Origin: JAGXLC01 sp046545795
GTDB taxonomy: Bacteria > Bacteroidota > Bacteroidia > Bacteroidales > UBA12077
Assembly: GCA_046545795.1 (NCBI GenBank)
Contig: JBKGZD010000058.1
Coordinates: forward strand, 1-14,170
Direction: 5' to 3'
Length of the DNA: 14,170 bases
Shown: positions 1 through 7,261 of the stretch, piece after piece
Numbering within the stretch: position 1 is the first letter of the stretch
Layout: each line of letters starts with the position of its first letter
Translations under genes and position numbers: made by a program
Notes under the pieces: generated by a model
Seen by the model: the letters and a program-made list of their open reading frames with translations, nothing else
What the model was told of the DNA's origin: nothing
Databases searched by the model: none

Positions 1-86
1 TAAAGTTTACATGCTTGAGGGCTATTTTGAATGCTGAGGGTATAGTTGCCCAAAATAATATTGTTAGTCCTGCATACAAGTATGAC

Positions 87-227
87 CTATTCATAATTGA
101 GATAGTTTTTTTTAATGTTGTGAATTTCTTTCTGTTCTTCTTCCAGACGTGTTTTCATGTTAAAGAATATTTCTTTTTCCTGCTGAATCTTGCTGATAAG
201 TTTCGTATTATTAAAATTAATTATTAT
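87..227 (-). other. Short coiled-coil reading frame, possible gene remnant
   Basis: On the minus strand a 46-codon open stretch ends with TAG at 87-89 and is closed upstream by TAA at 228-230. The only ATG is at 156-158, leaving 23 residues. The translation is rich in Lys, Glu and Gln, with segments such as KIQQEKEIF and KTRLEEEQKEIHNIKK, and looks like the end of a coiled coil. The plus-strand frame over the same bases is Phe/Leu-rich, as expected for the antisense of such a segment. I see no ribosome binding site, promoter or recognisable family. It may be the decayed tail of a gene or chance. Nothing else in 1-290 is supportable. Confidence 0.2.
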
Positions 228-295
228 TTAATCATTGACGTTTCATACTCTGAAACTGGTAAGGTATAAAAATAGGAAAAGTTACACTGCAAAAC

Positions 296-332
296 AAAAA
301 GCACCGATGTAAGAAACCACATCGGTGCTTTT
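296..332 (-). terminator. Intrinsic terminator of sppA, possibly bidirectional
   Basis: A perfect 10-bp stem, GCACCGATGT (301-310) with ACATCGGTGC (319-328), encloses an 8-base loop. On the minus strand it is followed by a T-rich tract (complement of 289-300), 21 bases after the sppA stop codon. On the plus strand there are four T's after the stem, so it may also stop transcription entering from the left. Confidence 0.85.
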
Positions 333-353
333 AGAATCACTAAATATGGAAGT

Positions 354-2120
354 TTAGTAAATTTCTATTTTATATGGAATTCTGGCTTGTATTCCAGACA
401 TATTTTTCACTTCTTCAAGCTGTTCATAGTAAGTATATTCATCTCCAAGTGCATTTTTAATGATCCTGGTTTTTGCGCCTCCTTTAATTTGCTTCATAAA
501 CTGATCAAATGGATCTTTGAGTTCAGGTAGTTCAACTACCCTGTATTTTTCAATTTTGGCTTTTTCTCCGGCTATCTCTATGGCTTTGTCAAGTCCACCG
601 AAAAGGTCAACAAGACCTATATTTTTAGCATCTATGCCACTCCAGACTCTTCCCTGCCCAATTTCATCGACCTCTTCCTTTGTCATATTTCTGCCATCTG
701 CTACTCGTCCCACAAAATTATCGTAGACATCTTCAATTCCATTCTTTATAACTTGTTTCTCATAATCAGTCAATGACCTGAACGGGTTCCCAATATCTGA
801 ATGTTTGTTTGTCTTTGCAACATCCAGGTATATTCCCAGTTTATCATTCATTAATTCTTTTACATTAGGAATAATTCCGAATACACCTATAGAACCGGTT
901 ATGGTGTTTGGGTTTGCCACGATAGTGTCGGCAGGTGCCACAATATAATAGCCACCTGAGGCTGCAACATCTCCCAGGGAGGCAATAACCGGTTTTGTTT
1001 CGCTTGCGAGTTTTAATTCTCTCCATATCACTTCAGATGCTAAAGCGCTGCCTCCACCTGAATTGACCCTGAAAACAATTGCTTTTATTGTACTGTCCTT
1101 TCTTGCTTCCCTTATTGCCCTGGAAATTCTGTCAGAACCAATAGAGCCTTCTTCTCCCTCTCCCATAATCACAGAACCCATGGCATATACAACTGCAATC
1201 TTATCTGTTGCTAAGCCTTTATAATCTTTAATTTCGGGGACACGGTTGTATTTGTTCAAATTGACAAAATCCACATCATCTTTATCTGTCTTTGAACTGT
1301 CTTTTAGTTCACCGAGAATTTCATCTTTATATTTCAGACCATCGACAAATTTTTGTTCAAGGGCAATTTCAGCCGTCTCTAACGAAAGGTTATCAGCAAG
1401 TTCATTAATTTTTTGATTGTCTATACCTCTGAATTCTTCTATGCCTTCGGCCATTGTGCTCCATAAATCCGAAACATATTCCATTATCTGCGTTCTGTTT
1501 TCTTCGCTCATTTCGTTTCTTGTAAAAGGCTCTATTGCACTTTTAAATTTACCATGGCGTATAATTTGCGGCTCTATGCCGAGTTTATCCAGAGCTTCTT
1601 TGAAAAACATAACCTGCGAATTGAGCCCTGTAAGATTGATACGCCCGGCTGGGTTTACATAAATTTTATCTGCTACTGAAGCCAGGTAATACGATGTTTG
1701 CACATAGTTGTCGCTATAAGCAATGATAAATTTACCGGTTTCTTTGAACTTAATCAGTGCCTCTCTTATTTCTTCTATTGTCGCCATTCCTGCCGGAATT
1801 GATGTAAGCTCAAGATAAATGCCTTCTATATTATCATCTTCTCCTGCTTTTTCTATATTGGCCAGGATTTCATTTAAACCCAATGAAGGTTGAGGCTTAA
1901 AGCTTTGAAAATCAAAGTTTCCAAATGGGCTTTTAGGGTTGCGATCCATGATAATGTTATCAAGCTTGACTTTCAGAACTGTGTTCGGGTTTATCTCCAC
2001 AGGTTTATCTTGTTTTGATAGCATTATACTAATTGATGTAAAGAAAATAAGGAAAAACAATAATCCCGCTATAATTACACCAACAAGACTCGCCAGGGTG
2101 TACTTGAAGAAACTTTTCAT
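354..2120 (-). CDS. sppA: Signal peptide peptidase SppA, 67K type
   Basis: This is a membrane-anchored serine protease of family S49 that degrades cleaved signal peptides. The 588 residues match the long, duplicated-domain form of the family. Residues 5-34 form one hydrophobic signal anchor. The N-terminal S49 domain carries the motif KFKSAIEPF, with Lys193 in the place of the general-base lysine of E. coli SppA. The C-terminal domain carries GDVAASGGYY, with Ser388 as the nucleophile, followed by a conserved ITGSIGVFG segment at 407-415. Both catalytic residues are therefore present and the enzyme should be active, with the protease domains outside the cytoplasmic membrane. The ATG at 2118-2120 directly precedes the anchor. 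The gene has its own putative promoter just upstream and a strong terminator downstream. The DUF418 gene lies upstream on the same strand with a gap of about 100 bases. Confidence 0.95.
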   Translation of the reverse strand: MKSFFKYTLASLVGVIIAGLLFFLIFFTSISIMLSKQDKPVEINPNTVLKVKLDNIIMDRNPKSPFGNFDFQSFKPQPSLGLNEILANIEKAGEDDNIEGIYLELTSIPAGMATIEEIREALIKFKETGKFIIAYSDNYVQTSYYLASVADKIYVNPAGRINLTGLNSQVMFFKEALDKLGIEPQIIRHGKFKSAIEPFTRNEMSEENRTQIMEYVSDLWSTMAEGIEEFRGIDNQKINELADNLSLETAEIALEQKFVDGLKYKDEILGELKDSSKTDKDDVDFVNLNKYNRVPEIKDYKGLATDKIAVVYAMGSVIMGEGEEGSIGSDRISRAIREARKDSTIKAIVFRVNSGGGSALASEVIWRELKLASETKPVIASLGDVAASGGYYIVAPADTIVANPNTITGSIGVFGIIPNVKELMNDKLGIYLDVAKTNKHSDIGNPFRSLTDYEKQVIKNGIEDVYDNFVGRVADGRNMTKEEVDEIGQGRVWSGIDAKNIGLVDLFGGLDKAIEIAGEKAKIEKYRVVELPELKDPFDQFMKQIKGGAKTRIIKNALGDEYTYYEQLEEVKNMSGIQARIPYKIEIY

Positions 2121-2149
2121 AATGATATTTTTTATTGGTTACACATATA

Positions 2150-2157
2150 CAAATTTA
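2150..2157 (-). promoter_or_regulatory. Putative Bacteroidota -7 box for sppA
   Basis: The minus strand reads TAAATTTG, a full match to the Bacteroidota -7 consensus TAnnTTTG, about 30 bases before the sppA ATG. The -33 position is only a weak match (TGTTT about 20 bases upstream), so this is a sequence-based guess. Confidence 0.45.
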
Positions 2158-2224
2158 TAATCTTCCTTGTAAAAAAGAAACAGAGAAATTTTTACTTTAT
2201 TTAAGATTCCAATATTATGTAATC

Positions 2225-3472
2225 TTATTTATCCTCATACCTTAATGGTTGAATTTTTCCATAGGTCAAACATCTCCACAGCCATTCAAAAGGTCCGAAC
2301 CGGAACTTATTTAACCACCAACGACTGAATACAATCTGTGCTGAAAATATGATTACTGTTAACACAATACCTTGCCAGACTTCAACTTTGCCAAATAATC
2401 CTAAACCATAGGAATGAAAAAGGAAAGCTGTAATTATTGAATGTAAAAGATAGTTGGTTAATGACATTCTACCCACAGGTGCAAGGAGGCGTTGAAATAT
2501 ATTTTTGTTGTATTTTGCAAAGATAATTACCATGGCTGAAATATAGCTTAATCCAAAAGCTACCCCACCAAAGGTGTGCATGGCAGTAAAGAGAAACATC
2601 CAACCATCAGGGATACTCATAACAGTATGGCGAAAAGCAATTGTATAAAGGGTGTTGGCAACAATACCGACACCAACACCCCACCAGAAAACTTTTCGGA
2701 AAAATGAAAGATTATTCACATAATCTGTGATTAATCTTTTGCGTGCAAAAAGAAAACCAAATAAAAACATTCCAAAAATCAGCGGATAAAAGAATATGAT
2801 ACCGGGTAAAAGGTTAACATATTCATCAATACGTATAGATATCATTTCAGAAAAGCTACCTTCAGCATAAACTGAACTTGCTTTTTCTAAAAAATTTTTT
2901 ATTTCAGTCATTGATTCTTCCATGCTTGCTTCAATAGCTGATTGGGCTTCAGGGATTTGAGAAAAAACTGTAAACATAGCTACCATTAGCCCTGTCAGAA
3001 TAGTTGGAATCAAGGCAAAGGCAATTGCCCACCTGGTAATTTTTTTATCAGAGGCATTTTTAAAAAGTATAAGAATAAAACCAAAAAGTGCATAAAAAAT
3101 CAAAATATCTCCCGCCCATAAAAACAGAACATGCGCAATACCAAATAACAACAAGAAAAACAAGCGTCTTCTGAATAGCGGTATAATGCTTGATCCGTTT
3201 GGTGTAACTTTATTGAGGAAAATCCAGAAACCTACACCGAACATTATTGAGAAAATAACATAAAATTTGCCTTCGAAGAAGAACTTGATAAATGATTCTG
3301 AGACTATCTGATGTAACGGAATATCCTGCGAAGCACCCACAAGCATTTGTGTAATGGGCTCATACATAAGAGGCATATTCACCATTAATATCCCGAATAT
3401 TGCAAGACCTCTCAGCGCATCAATTAATTCAATGCGTTCCGACCTGGAAATGGGAGAAACATTTATGCTCAT
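2225..3472 (-). CDS. DUF418 family (YeiB-like) multi-pass membrane protein
   Basis: A 415-residue inner-membrane protein with roughly nine or ten hydrophobic segments. The N-terminus has the family hallmark RIELIDALRGLAIFGILMVN (13-32). The C-terminal DUF418 region (about 240-405) includes GRMSLTNYLLHSI (334-346) and FGPFEWLWRCLTYGK (392-406). A polar loop at about 172-215 separates the middle membrane segments. The family's biochemical function is not established; proposals of transport or acyltransferase-like roles are not settled by this sequence. The chosen ATG (3470-3472) is the first of the frame and leaves a short polar leader before the first membrane segment. The gene is divergent from folK and lies upstream of sppA on the same strand; no terminator is visible between the two. 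Confidence 0.88.
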   Translation of the reverse strand: MSINVSPISRSERIELIDALRGLAIFGILMVNMPLMYEPITQMLVGASQDIPLHQIVSESFIKFFFEGKFYVIFSIMFGVGFWIFLNKVTPNGSSIIPLFRRRLFFLLLFGIAHVLFLWAGDILIFYALFGFILILFKNASDKKITRWAIAFALIPTILTGLMVAMFTVFSQIPEAQSAIEASMEESMTEIKNFLEKASSVYAEGSFSEMISIRIDEYVNLLPGIIFFYPLIFGMFLFGFLFARKRLITDYVNNLSFFRKVFWWGVGVGIVANTLYTIAFRHTVMSIPDGWMFLFTAMHTFGGVAFGLSYISAMVIIFAKYNKNIFQRLLAPVGRMSLTNYLLHSIITAFLFHSYGLGLFGKVEVWQGIVLTVIIFSAQIVFSRWWLNKFRFGPFEWLWRCLTYGKIQPLRYEDK

Positions 3473-3564
3473 TACTCTGAAGGTTTTATTTTAGATTTCT
3501 GTTGTGATCTCTTTCAGTTTTAAATTCATTAGTATTATTTTTTTCCCTTGTATTACATTTTGAG

Positions 3565-3598
3565 AGTTGATAAATTTTTAAAGTTGATAAATTTTGAG
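3565..3598. repeat. Two-copy 17-bp tandem repeat in the DUF418/folK gap
   Basis: AGTTGATAAATTTT occurs at 3565-3578 and again at 3582-3595, a period of 17 bases. TTTTGAG occurs both just before the first copy and at the end of the second. It lies in the divergent intergenic region. It could be an operator pair, or just slippage in AT-rich DNA; nothing decides this. Confidence 0.6.
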
Positions 3599-3636
3599 AA
3601 TTTTGCCTGAAGGATTTTTCATAAGTTTATTTTTTA

Positions 3637-3713
3637 AGATCATATGGAACTTAACATGATAAAATAAACATTTCATGGAGATTTTGTTTTATTGATGGAT
3701 TAAAATGAGTGTT
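3637..3713 (+). repeat. Dispersed palindromic repeat, copy A
   Basis: The left arm runs from AGATCATATGGAACTT into AACATGATAAAATAAACAT. The right arm is a diverged inverted copy (3681-3713, containing TTTTATTGATGGATTAA). TA dinucleotides sit on both sides (3635-3636 and 3714-3715). Bases 3635-3652 match copy B (5834-5851) at 17 of 18 positions. Bases 3655-3674 match the reverse complement of copy C (8177-8196) at 19 of 20. The element ends directly before the folK start codon. The gap has no clear TAnnTTTG promoter for either flanking gene. Confidence 0.7.
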
Positions 3714-3715
3714 TA

Positions 3716-4207
3716 ATGCAGCAAAAAGTATATTTATTAGTGGGGAGCAACCAGGGAAACAGAGAAAAGTATTTACAGGATGCTGAAAGTATGATTGAAG
3801 AGAGGATTGGCAGTATAATAAAACGCTCTTCTGTTTATGAAACAGAACCATGGGGTTTTAATGATAAGCGCTATTTTTTAAACCAGGTCCTGGTGGTAAA
3901 TACCGACCAAGCTCCCTTGCAGATTCTTGATAATATTAATAAAATTGAAAGCGAGCTGGGTCGTAAAAGAACACATTCCGGGGATTATTCAAACAGGTCA
4001 ATTGATATCGATATTTTATTTTATGGAAACCAAGTGCTTTCATCAGAGGAGCTGAGTATACCTCATCCGTTAATTCAGGAACGGCGATTTGTTTTACTTC
4101 CCATGGAAGAGATTGCCCCGGATTTTGAACATCCTCAACTTGGGAAAACAATATCTTTATTGCTTAAGGAGTGTGCTGACCAACTGGAAGTGAGAAAATA
4201 CAGGTAA
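3716..4207 (+). CDS. folK: 2-amino-4-hydroxy-6-hydroxymethyldihydropteridine pyrophosphokinase (HPPK)
   Basis: This cytoplasmic enzyme of folate synthesis transfers pyrophosphate from ATP to 6-hydroxymethyl-7,8-dihydropterin, giving the substrate of dihydropteroate synthase. The protein has 163 residues, a normal length for stand-alone HPPK. It opens with VYLLVGSNQGNR (5-16), then SSVYETEPWG (38-47). The HPPK signature reads NRSIDIDILFY (93-103), with Asp97 and Asp99 as the magnesium-binding pair. IPHPLIQERRFVLLPMEEI (115-133) completes the family pattern. The ATG at 3716 overlaps the stop of a three-codon frame (ATGAGTGTTTAATG), and no Shine-Dalgarno sequence is seen. The gene converges on comF with 13 bases between the stop codons. 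Confidence 0.95.
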   Translation: MQQKVYLLVGSNQGNREKYLQDAESMIEERIGSIIKRSSVYETEPWGFNDKRYFLNQVLVVNTDQAPLQILDNINKIESELGRKRTHSGDYSNRSIDIDILFYGNQVLSSEELSIPHPLIQERRFVLLPMEEIAPDFEHPQLGKTISLLLKECADQLEVRKYR

Positions 4208-4218
4208 TGCCTGTTTTT
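4200..4218 (+). terminator. Small terminator-like hairpin at the folK/comF convergence
   Basis: ACAGG (4200-4204) pairs with CCTGT (4210-4214) and is followed by five T's (4214-4218). The folK stop codon lies in the loop. Flanking A and T bases can lengthen the stem past one mismatch. The stem is short, so termination is only plausible. The minus strand has a weaker T tract, so comF may also use it. Confidence 0.4.
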
Positions 4219-4220
4219 GC

Positions 4221-4916
4221 TTATTTATCTGAAAAACCTAAACTTGCTATGCTTACCCTGGCATTTTTGCTTTGCAGAATGGCATTTGCACAAGCCTCCA
4301 GAGTCGCACCGGTTGTAATGATGTCATCAACAAGCAGTACGTGTTTGTCAGAAAAATATTGAGGGTCATTAAGTTTAAAAACATTTTCAACATTAAGCCA
4401 CCGTTCATATTTATTTTTTTTAGTCTGGCTGGTAGTATATTCTGCCCTGTACAGGTTTTTTGTTGCTAAAGGTTGTTCGAGAGTTTCAGAAATTCCTTTA
4501 CCAATCCATTCGCTCTGGTTAAAACCTCTTTTCTTTAATTTTTTCTTGTGAAGAGGCACCGGCACAACATAGTCAACCTGCCCAAAGGAAGAATTTTTTA
4601 ATTCCCTGCCTAATTTTTTCCCAAGTTCGTATCCGATTTCTTTTTTCCCGTTGTATTTCATTTCATGAATTAACCGCTGATACCTGCTGCCTTTGATATA
4701 AAAAAAATAGGAAGTTGCATATTGAACAGGGATTCTTCCCCAGAAAATTTGTTCAACGGGATTTCCCTGCTCCTTGTGATAATTCGTTTTTGGGATGTCC
4801 ATCCAGCAATTTGGACAGATATATTTTTCAATACCCGGAATGTCTCCTCCACATGCCAGGCATGTTTTAGGGAAAACCAGATCGGTAAAATCTTTGAGAA
4901 GCTGATACAGTAGCAC
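4221..4916 (-). CDS. comF: ComF family phosphoribosyltransferase-like protein
   Basis: A 231-residue protein of the ComF family, whose members are linked to DNA uptake and natural transformation in several bacteria. The N-terminus has a four-cysteine zinc site: CLAC (Cys19, Cys22) and CPNC (Cys34, Cys37). The C-terminal type I phosphoribosyltransferase fold shows VVPVPLHKKKLKKRGFNQSE (117-136) and the PRPP-binding motif VLLVDDIITTGAT (193-205). The start is GTG at 4914-4916; the frame is closed by a stop two codons further upstream, so no ATG start is possible there. The gene lies 29 bases behind the sulfotransferase-like gene on the same strand, suggesting co-transcription, although the two functions are not obviously related. 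No other competence gene is in the window. Confidence 0.9.
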   Translation of the reverse strand: MLLYQLLKDFTDLVFPKTCLACGGDIPGIEKYICPNCWMDIPKTNYHKEQGNPVEQIFWGRIPVQYATSYFFYIKGSRYQRLIHEMKYNGKKEIGYELGKKLGRELKNSSFGQVDYVVPVPLHKKKLKKRGFNQSEWIGKGISETLEQPLATKNLYRAEYTTSQTKKNKYERWLNVENVFKLNDPQYFSDKHVLLVDDIITTGATLEACANAILQSKNARVSIASLGFSDK

Positions 4917-4945
4917 GTCTGATTAATTATTGTAGATTTATTATG

Positions 4946-5806
4946 CTATGAATTTAAAATTTCTACGACAGAAGGATCAAAGCTTTTTTCCTTTGCAAAT
5001 TCTATACACTTTGACCAGTCGTCCTTATAGAAATCTTTGATTTTTTCCAGCTCGCCTTGATCAATGATTGTTTCTTCAGGAACCCATTTTGACGGGATTA
5101 ATGCAGCGGAATATAAAATTAAGTGGCAAAGGAGCCATCGGGATCTAAAACTGATATAATGAAGTGTTTTATTCTGTATTTCTTTTCTTTCCCGGGGGAA
5201 TATTTTTTTACTGATTCGTTTGATTACTTTTAGCTGTTTTTCGCTATAAGATTTATGTTGCGGATTTATGTTAATCTTATTTTTTTCATATTCTGTCCCG
5301 GTATACTTTGCAATTCGATCAATAAAAGAAAAAGGATCTTTTTTTAATTCTTCATGAAAAAGTACAAGTGGTTTATTTGGGAATAACTCTTCTATTAGTT
5401 TTAATTTTTGGGAAAAGAATCCTTCCTTTCTATCCCAGTGCCCCTGGTTGTTTTCAATATCCACAAATTCTCCGAAAGATTTATATCCTCCGTTCTTGAC
5501 ATATCTTCTGTATTGAGATGCGAGCCAGCTATCATTCCTCCTCAGGACAATTATTATGTTCGCATCAGGGTAGTGGGCTGCCGTCTTCCTGACTTCCCTC
5601 TCAAATTGACGGTCAAATTCCCGGGAAATCAAATATTTATCGTAATTTGTTTGTTCTATGATTGATGGATAGTTACCATAGCGAGTACGCTGTATATAAT
5701 AAATCCCTTTGAATTTTGGGAAAACTTTATATTGGAGATAGGTAGAGGCTGTTTTTCCAAGGCCCACATGGAAATAAATTACTTTATTATTTTTTTGTTG
5801 TTCCAT
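4946..5806 (-). CDS. Sulfotransferase-like protein (first paralog)
   Basis: A 286-residue protein with features of PAPS-dependent sulfotransferases, which move sulfate from 3'-phosphoadenylyl sulfate to a hydroxyl or amino group. The 5'-phosphosulfate loop is FHVGLGKTASTYLQ (12-25), with Lys18 and Thr19. The 3'-phosphate motif is IIIVLRRNDSWLASQYRRY (84-102), with Arg89/Arg90 and Ser93. A later block, PLVLFHEELKKDP (146-158), is typical of the fold. It is clearly paralogous to the gene at 7262-8107: they share KVFPKFKGI, PLVLF.EELK, YSEKQLK and a C-terminal DW.KC.E motif. The substrate cannot be read; the glycosyltransferase genes nearby suggest a glycan. Palindrome copy B lies just upstream. 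Confidence 0.75.
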   Translation of the reverse strand: MEQQKNNKVIYFHVGLGKTASTYLQYKVFPKFKGIYYIQRTRYGNYPSIIEQTNYDKYLISREFDRQFEREVRKTAAHYPDANIIIVLRRNDSWLASQYRRYVKNGGYKSFGEFVDIENNQGHWDRKEGFFSQKLKLIEELFPNKPLVLFHEELKKDPFSFIDRIAKYTGTEYEKNKININPQHKSYSEKQLKVIKRISKKIFPRERKEIQNKTLHYISFRSRWLLCHLILYSAALIPSKWVPEETIIDQGELEKIKDFYKDDWSKCIEFAKEKSFDPSVVEILNS

Positions 5807-5835
5807 AATTTATATGTTTCTTTTTAACTTTTCTA

Positions 5836-5901
5836 AGGTCATATGGAACTTCCAGGATAAACATATTTTTTTTAATGTATCATGGAAGATTCATTGTATT
5901 A
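5836..5901 (+). repeat. Dispersed palindromic repeat, copy B
   Basis: The left arm runs AGGTCATATGGAACTTCC then AGGATAAACAT (5836-5864). The right arm AATGTATCATGGAAG (5874-5888) pairs with 5849-5864 with few mismatches, and weaker complementarity extends to about 5901. A TA (5834-5835) precedes the left end, as in copy A. The loop is a run of T's. It lies 29 bases upstream of the first sulfotransferase-like gene, so it could be in that gene's 5' leader. Confidence 0.7.
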
Positions 5902-5926
5902 AAATTATTCCTGAAATTTAAGTTGT

Positions 5927-5934
5927 CAAATTTA
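5927..5934 (-). promoter_or_regulatory. Possible -7 box for the 4946-5806 gene
   Basis: The minus strand reads TAAATTTG, matching TAnnTTTG, but no -33 TTG is seen at the expected distance. If real, the transcript would begin near 5920 and carry palindrome copy B in its leader. The rest of the 328-base gap 5807-6134 holds copy B, the plus-strand promoter near 6105 and AT-rich sequence in which I see nothing else. Confidence 0.25.
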
Positions 5935-6104
5935 TAGATTTTCAGTTAAATTCTCTTGTTGGAAATTACTTAAAAATTAAAGTGTAGAACTTACTTCTGA
6001 TTTATAAGGATTAATTTTGATTCGGAAGATTTAGGGTGATTATCAATAACGGTTTTTCTTTATAAAATTAACATTCATCATAGTTCATAAGGAATCAATT
6101 TGTT

Positions 6105-6112
6105 TACCTTTG
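6105..6112 (+). promoter_or_regulatory. Putative -7 box for the GT4 gene at 6135
   Basis: TACCTTTG matches the TAnnTTTG consensus 22 bases before the start codon, implying a very short leader. The -33 region about 20 bases upstream (near AGTTCAT) is a poor match. Confidence 0.5.
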
Positions 6113-6134
6113 CACAGAATTAATTATTAATGAA

Positions 6135-7238
6135 ATGGCTATAAAGCTTTTGGTAGTAAGCAGTTATGAAGGTTCTCTTACCTCAGTAAGACCTGAAGCA
6201 GAGATGGTGAAGGGATTGAAACACCATGGTGTGGAAGTCGATGTAATGACAAAGAGAGACACTTATTATGCACAGAAATTTGAGGAATCAGGGATGGCTG
6301 TTTTTCATTATGTTCCTGCGAAAAAGATTTCTTTGCAGGAAATCAAATACATACGAAAGATACTGAAAAAGGGCAATTATGATATAGTACATGTTTTCAA
6401 CAACAGAGCGGTTACGAACACCATCTTTGCTTCTGCCGGACTTCCCGTAAAAGTGATTACTTACCGGGGTTTTACCGGGCACGTACATTGGTATAAACCT
6501 ACATCCTATATTAGTCATCTTAACCCCAAAGTCAGCAAGATTACATGTGTTTCCAACGGAGTGAGAGATCAAGTCCGTGATCAACTTTTTTTAAATAAAA
6601 ACAAAGCCGTTACAATATATAAAGGGCATGAACCAAACTGGTATATTGATGTTAAGCCTGTTTCAAGGGCAAGCCTCGAAATACCTGACTCAGCTTTTGT
6701 GGTAGGTTGTGTGGCTAATGTGAGGCGTATGAAAGGAATAAACTACTTATTGGAGGCCACTCAATTTCTCAAAAAACATGCGGATATTCATTTATTGCTG
6801 GTAGGAAAGGGGATGGATAATCCCAGGTTCCGGGAATTAATAAAAAATTCCCCTTTGACTGAGAATATTCATATTCTGGGGTTCAGAGAGGATGTTTTAA
6901 ACTGTATGAAAACATGCAATGTAAATGTCCTCCCTTCAATTAAAGGTGAGGGACTTTCTAAAGTTACAATTGAATCCATGAGTGTTGGTGTTCCGGTCAT
7001 TGCTACAGATGTCGGTGGCAACTCTGAGCTGGTAATAAGCGGAAGAACAGGTAAGCTGATTCCTCCCCGTTCGCCGGAAAAAATTGCAAACGAAATAATA
7101 GAATTAAAACGGAACCCGGATTGGGCAAAAGAATTGGGTAATAATGCCCGGAAACATATTGAACAGAATTTTAATATCAAAAGGACAATTGATGAAATGC
7201 TGAATTTATATCAGGAAATAACAAATAATCAGGCATAG
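6135..7238 (+). CDS. Glycosyltransferase family 4 (GT-B fold), first in the cluster
   Basis: A 367-residue retaining glycosyltransferase that should add a sugar from a nucleotide donor to a growing surface glycan at the cytoplasmic side of the membrane. The N-terminal Rossmann domain begins IKLLVVSSYEGSLTSVRPEA (3-22). The C-terminal donor domain shows VVGCVANVRRMKGINYLLEA (189-208), LLLVGKG (220-226) and HILGF (246-250). The E-x7-E motif is in EGLSKVTIESMSVGVPVIATD, with Glu272 and Glu280, followed by GGNSELV and TGKLIPP. The start is ATG 6135; an overlapping ATG at 6130 is out of frame and stops after four codons. The sulfotransferase-like gene follows after 23 bases, so the two are probably co-transcribed and may act on the same glycan. 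The exact sugar cannot be inferred. Confidence 0.9.
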   Translation: MAIKLLVVSSYEGSLTSVRPEAEMVKGLKHHGVEVDVMTKRDTYYAQKFEESGMAVFHYVPAKKISLQEIKYIRKILKKGNYDIVHVFNNRAVTNTIFASAGLPVKVITYRGFTGHVHWYKPTSYISHLNPKVSKITCVSNGVRDQVRDQLFLNKNKAVTIYKGHEPNWYIDVKPVSRASLEIPDSAFVVGCVANVRRMKGINYLLEATQFLKKHADIHLLLVGKGMDNPRFRELIKNSPLTENIHILGFREDVLNCMKTCNVNVLPSIKGEGLSKVTIESMSVGVPVIATDVGGNSELVISGRTGKLIPPRSPEKIANEIIELKRNPDWAKELGNNARKHIEQNFNIKRTIDEMLNLYQEITNNQA

Positions 7239-7261
7239 AGCGTTATTTAAATTGTATTGCC

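Noticed and set aside
15..269. 84-codon plus-strand frame at the left edge
   Set aside because: It starts with TTG, and its Phe/Leu-rich middle is antisense to a Lys/Glu-rich minus-strand frame. No family is recognised and no ribosome binding site is seen.
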